Source: Cheilinus undulatus
Taxonomy: Eukaryota; Chordata; Actinopteri; Labriformes; Labridae
Length of the DNA: 64,000 bases
NCBI RefSeq assembly: GCF_018320785.1
Contig: NC_054882.1
Location: 1,132,719 to 1,196,718, forward strand
Direction: 5' to 3'
The position numbers and the translations under genes were made by a program. A model generated the notes under the pieces. That model saw only the letters and a program-made list of their open reading frames with translations, did not search any database and was not told the origin of the DNA. How positions within the stretch are numbered: the first letter of the stretch is position 1; every line of letters begins with the position of its first letter. This document shows, piece after piece, positions 46,836 to 64,000 of the stretch.

Positions 46836-48076
46836 GGGTTTTTTTGGTTGGTAGCATCAGGCTTTTACATAATTTAACTGAAAAAGTTCATTTTGAGGAC
46901 TGAAGTTTTAGGTGTGAACTTTATTCATATGTCAGCCTCAACTATGAATGAAGATGCGTGTTTTAGTTCTCAGCACACATCCAACATTGAGCATCCTCAG
47001 TTTTTACACATAAACATGGAACTAATACATATCTGTGCTTACAGAGATCCCTGTCCTCCCTTTGCTCTCCCTGGGAGGATCTCTGTTCATCATTAGCACA
47101 GTTTGTATCCTACTTGGGACAATGAGACATCCTTAGTCTTGAGCCCAAGTTTTGTGGAATTAAACTCATGTTATTGCCCTTAGGTTGTCACAATGTTTAA
47201 TTCTTCCTGAAAGGTTGAAGCTTGAAGACGCTGTGATGAGCTCTAGCATCAACGTTAGCATTGTGATGTGTATTATTTCAGTGTGAACAGCGTCTTTAAT
47301 GAAGCCTAAGCTCTCAGACTTCAGTGGGATGTTTGGAGGATGTTGTCTTGATTAAATCTTAAAGCAGTGGAGCGTCTCGCTGAATCTTTATTCTTCTGTG
47401 GGACAGGAGGTTATTTATAGTCCTCCAGCATCTTTGAGATCGCTGTCTTTGTGTGTTATTGGAGGGGACAGGAGTCGAGGTGTTGAATTATTGATGAGCC
47501 CTCTCTCTCTCTCTCGCTCTCTCTCTCTCTCTCGCCCAGTTCCGGTTCGATCCGCTCGGTTGGCTCTGAATAGACGGAAACACTGAGCCCGTCTGTTCCT
47601 GATCCTGGAGCTCTCTTGGTTCTTCACGGGCCATTTTAGACTGCTGTTTGTGCTCCAGGTCGAGTTTTTCCCACACCAACACGTGACACGGAGCTCTTTA
47701 ACAGCTGAGAGATGCTGCAGAGCTCCGGTTTCTTCTGCACGTGAACGCAGCACAAAACAGCCCAGATACTGAACTCTTAAAGGGATTGTTTTTATTTTAA
47801 GAGAGGAGCTGCTCAGTATTAAGTTTAGATGATCCACAAAGCATTCTGCTTTATCTCCAGAGTGGAAATTCTACGTTTAAAGGTCCATGTTCACGCCACC
47901 GCCCCTCTATTCAACAAGTCAGGACACTCTACACAGACGTGAGCGTGTGAAATGAGAGGGTAGGACTAGTGGAAAGGGCTGGACTGATATTTATCTGTAA
48001 ACGTCAGCTGGATCAGTATGATATGGTTCAGTATGACTGTTTTTTAACCGCGAGCCTCTCCCTCTGTGTCGGACAG

Positions 48077-62573
<14,497 letters not shown>

Positions 62574-63773
62574 GTGGGTTGATGGGACACTGAGGTTGTT
62601 GTTTTAAATTGTATGTTCTCTTTTATTTTATCTAAAATTATGCAGCTTTAAAAGAATGAAACATCCTGCAGAAGACTGGTGTGGAGGAGCATGAATCCAT
62701 CAAAACATCACACAACATTACTAAACAAATAAAGCTGTGCATGTAGCTGAAGCTTTATTTTATCCTTTAAAGATGCTTCTGTTAGTGTTCAGAGTGGGCT
62801 CTCACAGCAGGAGAGGATCTTTGTGAATGCTCATTTAGCCTCACATCATTTAGAGAACTTCTGCAGCTGATGGTAGATGTTTCTTTAAGTGTTAAAGCCA
62901 TGTTTTATGATATTTCGCATGCAAAGAGAAGCAGAAGTCCTGCTTAAATAGCAGCGAAATAATAATATTTAACATTATCAGCCCTGAAGGAGATTCTGTG
63001 ATTTGAAATAAAAGTCTGAATATTGTTTTCCTGAAATGACAACCAGAGATCCAAAAATACTCCCTGCAGTAGCAGAAATAGTCCAGAGAAGCTGAAAATA
63101 ACAGAGTTAAGGACAGGAGCCAAATATACCACAGAGTGTTTTTATCTGGTGAGTCAGTGATGCTGGGATGCTTCTGACAGGAAACCGCTTAAAAATAGCT
63201 CAACAAGGGCAGAAAAATGCTGAAAAAGCAAGTGAAGTAATGTCTCAGAGAGAGTTTACAGGCCAGAATAACTGAAAAAGATCTTCAGGAGGAAACAGGG
63301 TCAGAAACAACAGCACTGCTGTCTTTGATACTGGAAGAGGCTGATCTACGGAGGTCAGGGGTCAAACCCACAGATGCATGCATGTGGTAATGGAATGTTA
63401 GTGTTTGCTGTTTTCATTTTTCGATTTTGTTCTTTCTGCTCGACTTTATTTTTGCTCTGTGTCTGCAGTAGATCAGCTTTTTCAGATCTAGGCCGTCTTT
63501 CTTTAACATTTGTTGTATTTTTTAGACATGTTCTATAGCAGCCCTCAGTTAGATAAAGAAGTTATTCATCTCCAGTAATTCAGCTTCCTTTCCTCTGTTT
63601 ATCTTCCACTGATGGTTCGTCTCCATCTTTATTCTTTTTATTCTTTATTTATTTCTGTAAAAGAAATATCCGTTCCATCTTAGTGACCATCATGATCAGG
63701 CAGTGTTCCAGTGTTACTGGCAGTTGTTGTTAGCTTTTAAGCTAGCCAGGAGTTGTAGTTAAAACTGAGTAGG
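62574..63773. other. heatr5a intron, no recognised feature
   Basis: This is the intron after the last coding exon in the window. I see no exon with good splice borders continuing the HEAT-repeat protein, and no transposon termini in this stretch. Confidence 0.5.
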
Positions 63774-64000
63774 GCTGGGCAATTAATCGAAATGTAGATT
63801 AAATCACAATGTGACCTACTGCAATTTCCAAATTGCAGACAGTGCAATATTTCTTTGACCTGAAATGTGTTTTAAAATAGCAGTTTAATATATTTTTTTA
63901 AGCAGAGGTGTTTTGCTCTACACTTAATGCAAACATTCAAGTGCCAATATTTTCTAGAATAATTGACAAAAGTTCCTACTTTCCTTGTTTTTTTTATATA
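63774..64000. mobile_element. Start of an AGGGCTGGGCAAT-type element, cut by the window end
   Basis: GGGCTGGGCAATTAATCGAAATG resembles the left terminus at 51091, a widespread type of fish non-autonomous DNA element. The other end lies outside the window. Confidence 0.45.

Overview
This window is vertebrate nuclear DNA, almost certainly from a ray-finned (teleost) fish. The evidence is spliced genes with GT-AG introns and fish-like orthologues of hikeshi and heatr5a, plus dense short non-autonomous hAT-type elements, Tc1/mariner relics and tRNA-derived SINEs. I see no bacterial genes, CRISPR array or operon. The species cannot be named from the sequence alone.

Layout. (1) 1-28417 is a tandem macrosatellite with no convincing host gene. 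I count six copies, U1 to U6, with boundaries near 3764, 5855, 10577, 15202 and 21700. Full copies are 4.6-6.7 kb. Each full copy holds, in order: an LTR-like element (minus strand, about 900 bp, TGTCA...TGACA ends), a promoter-like CCAAT/YY1-type patch, a TIR element of about 735 bp, a hAT remnant interrupted by a minus-strand tRNA-derived SINE, a unique block, a plus-strand tRNA-derived SINE, a block with a 140-bp tRNA-like repeat, and a GC-rich 26-bp minisatellite. U4 to U6 are nearly identical over long stretches. U1, U2 and part of U3 differ mainly by small deletions, which may be an assembly artefact.

(2) 28418-32689 is a five-exon short-chain dehydrogenase/reductase gene on the minus strand (DHRS13/RDH11-12 type, 318 aa). 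Its 3' UTR abuts the last minisatellite. (3) 34596-40506 is hikeshi on the minus strand, with two coding exons (195 aa). Its single intron holds a 66-bp tandem repeat and a 4.5-kb AT-rich 27-bp minisatellite with higher-order structure. (4) 40507-48076 is the divergent intergenic and 5' region between hikeshi and heatr5a. It holds hAT-type elements with exact 8-bp target duplications, two Tc1/mariner relics and a foldback element. (5) 48077-62573 and beyond is the 5' part of heatr5a on the plus strand. Seventeen coding exons give 898 complete codons and an open reading frame that continues past the window. Its introns hold further copies of the same repeat families.

The three genes are unrelated housekeeping functions: an ER-type NAD(P)-dependent oxidoreductase, the Hsp70 nuclear import carrier, and a HEAT-repeat protein of AP-1/clathrin traffic. 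They do not form a pathway. The least ordinary parts of the window are the macrosatellite, the intronic minisatellite of hikeshi, and a set of non-autonomous elements whose interiors are built from degenerate short repeats.
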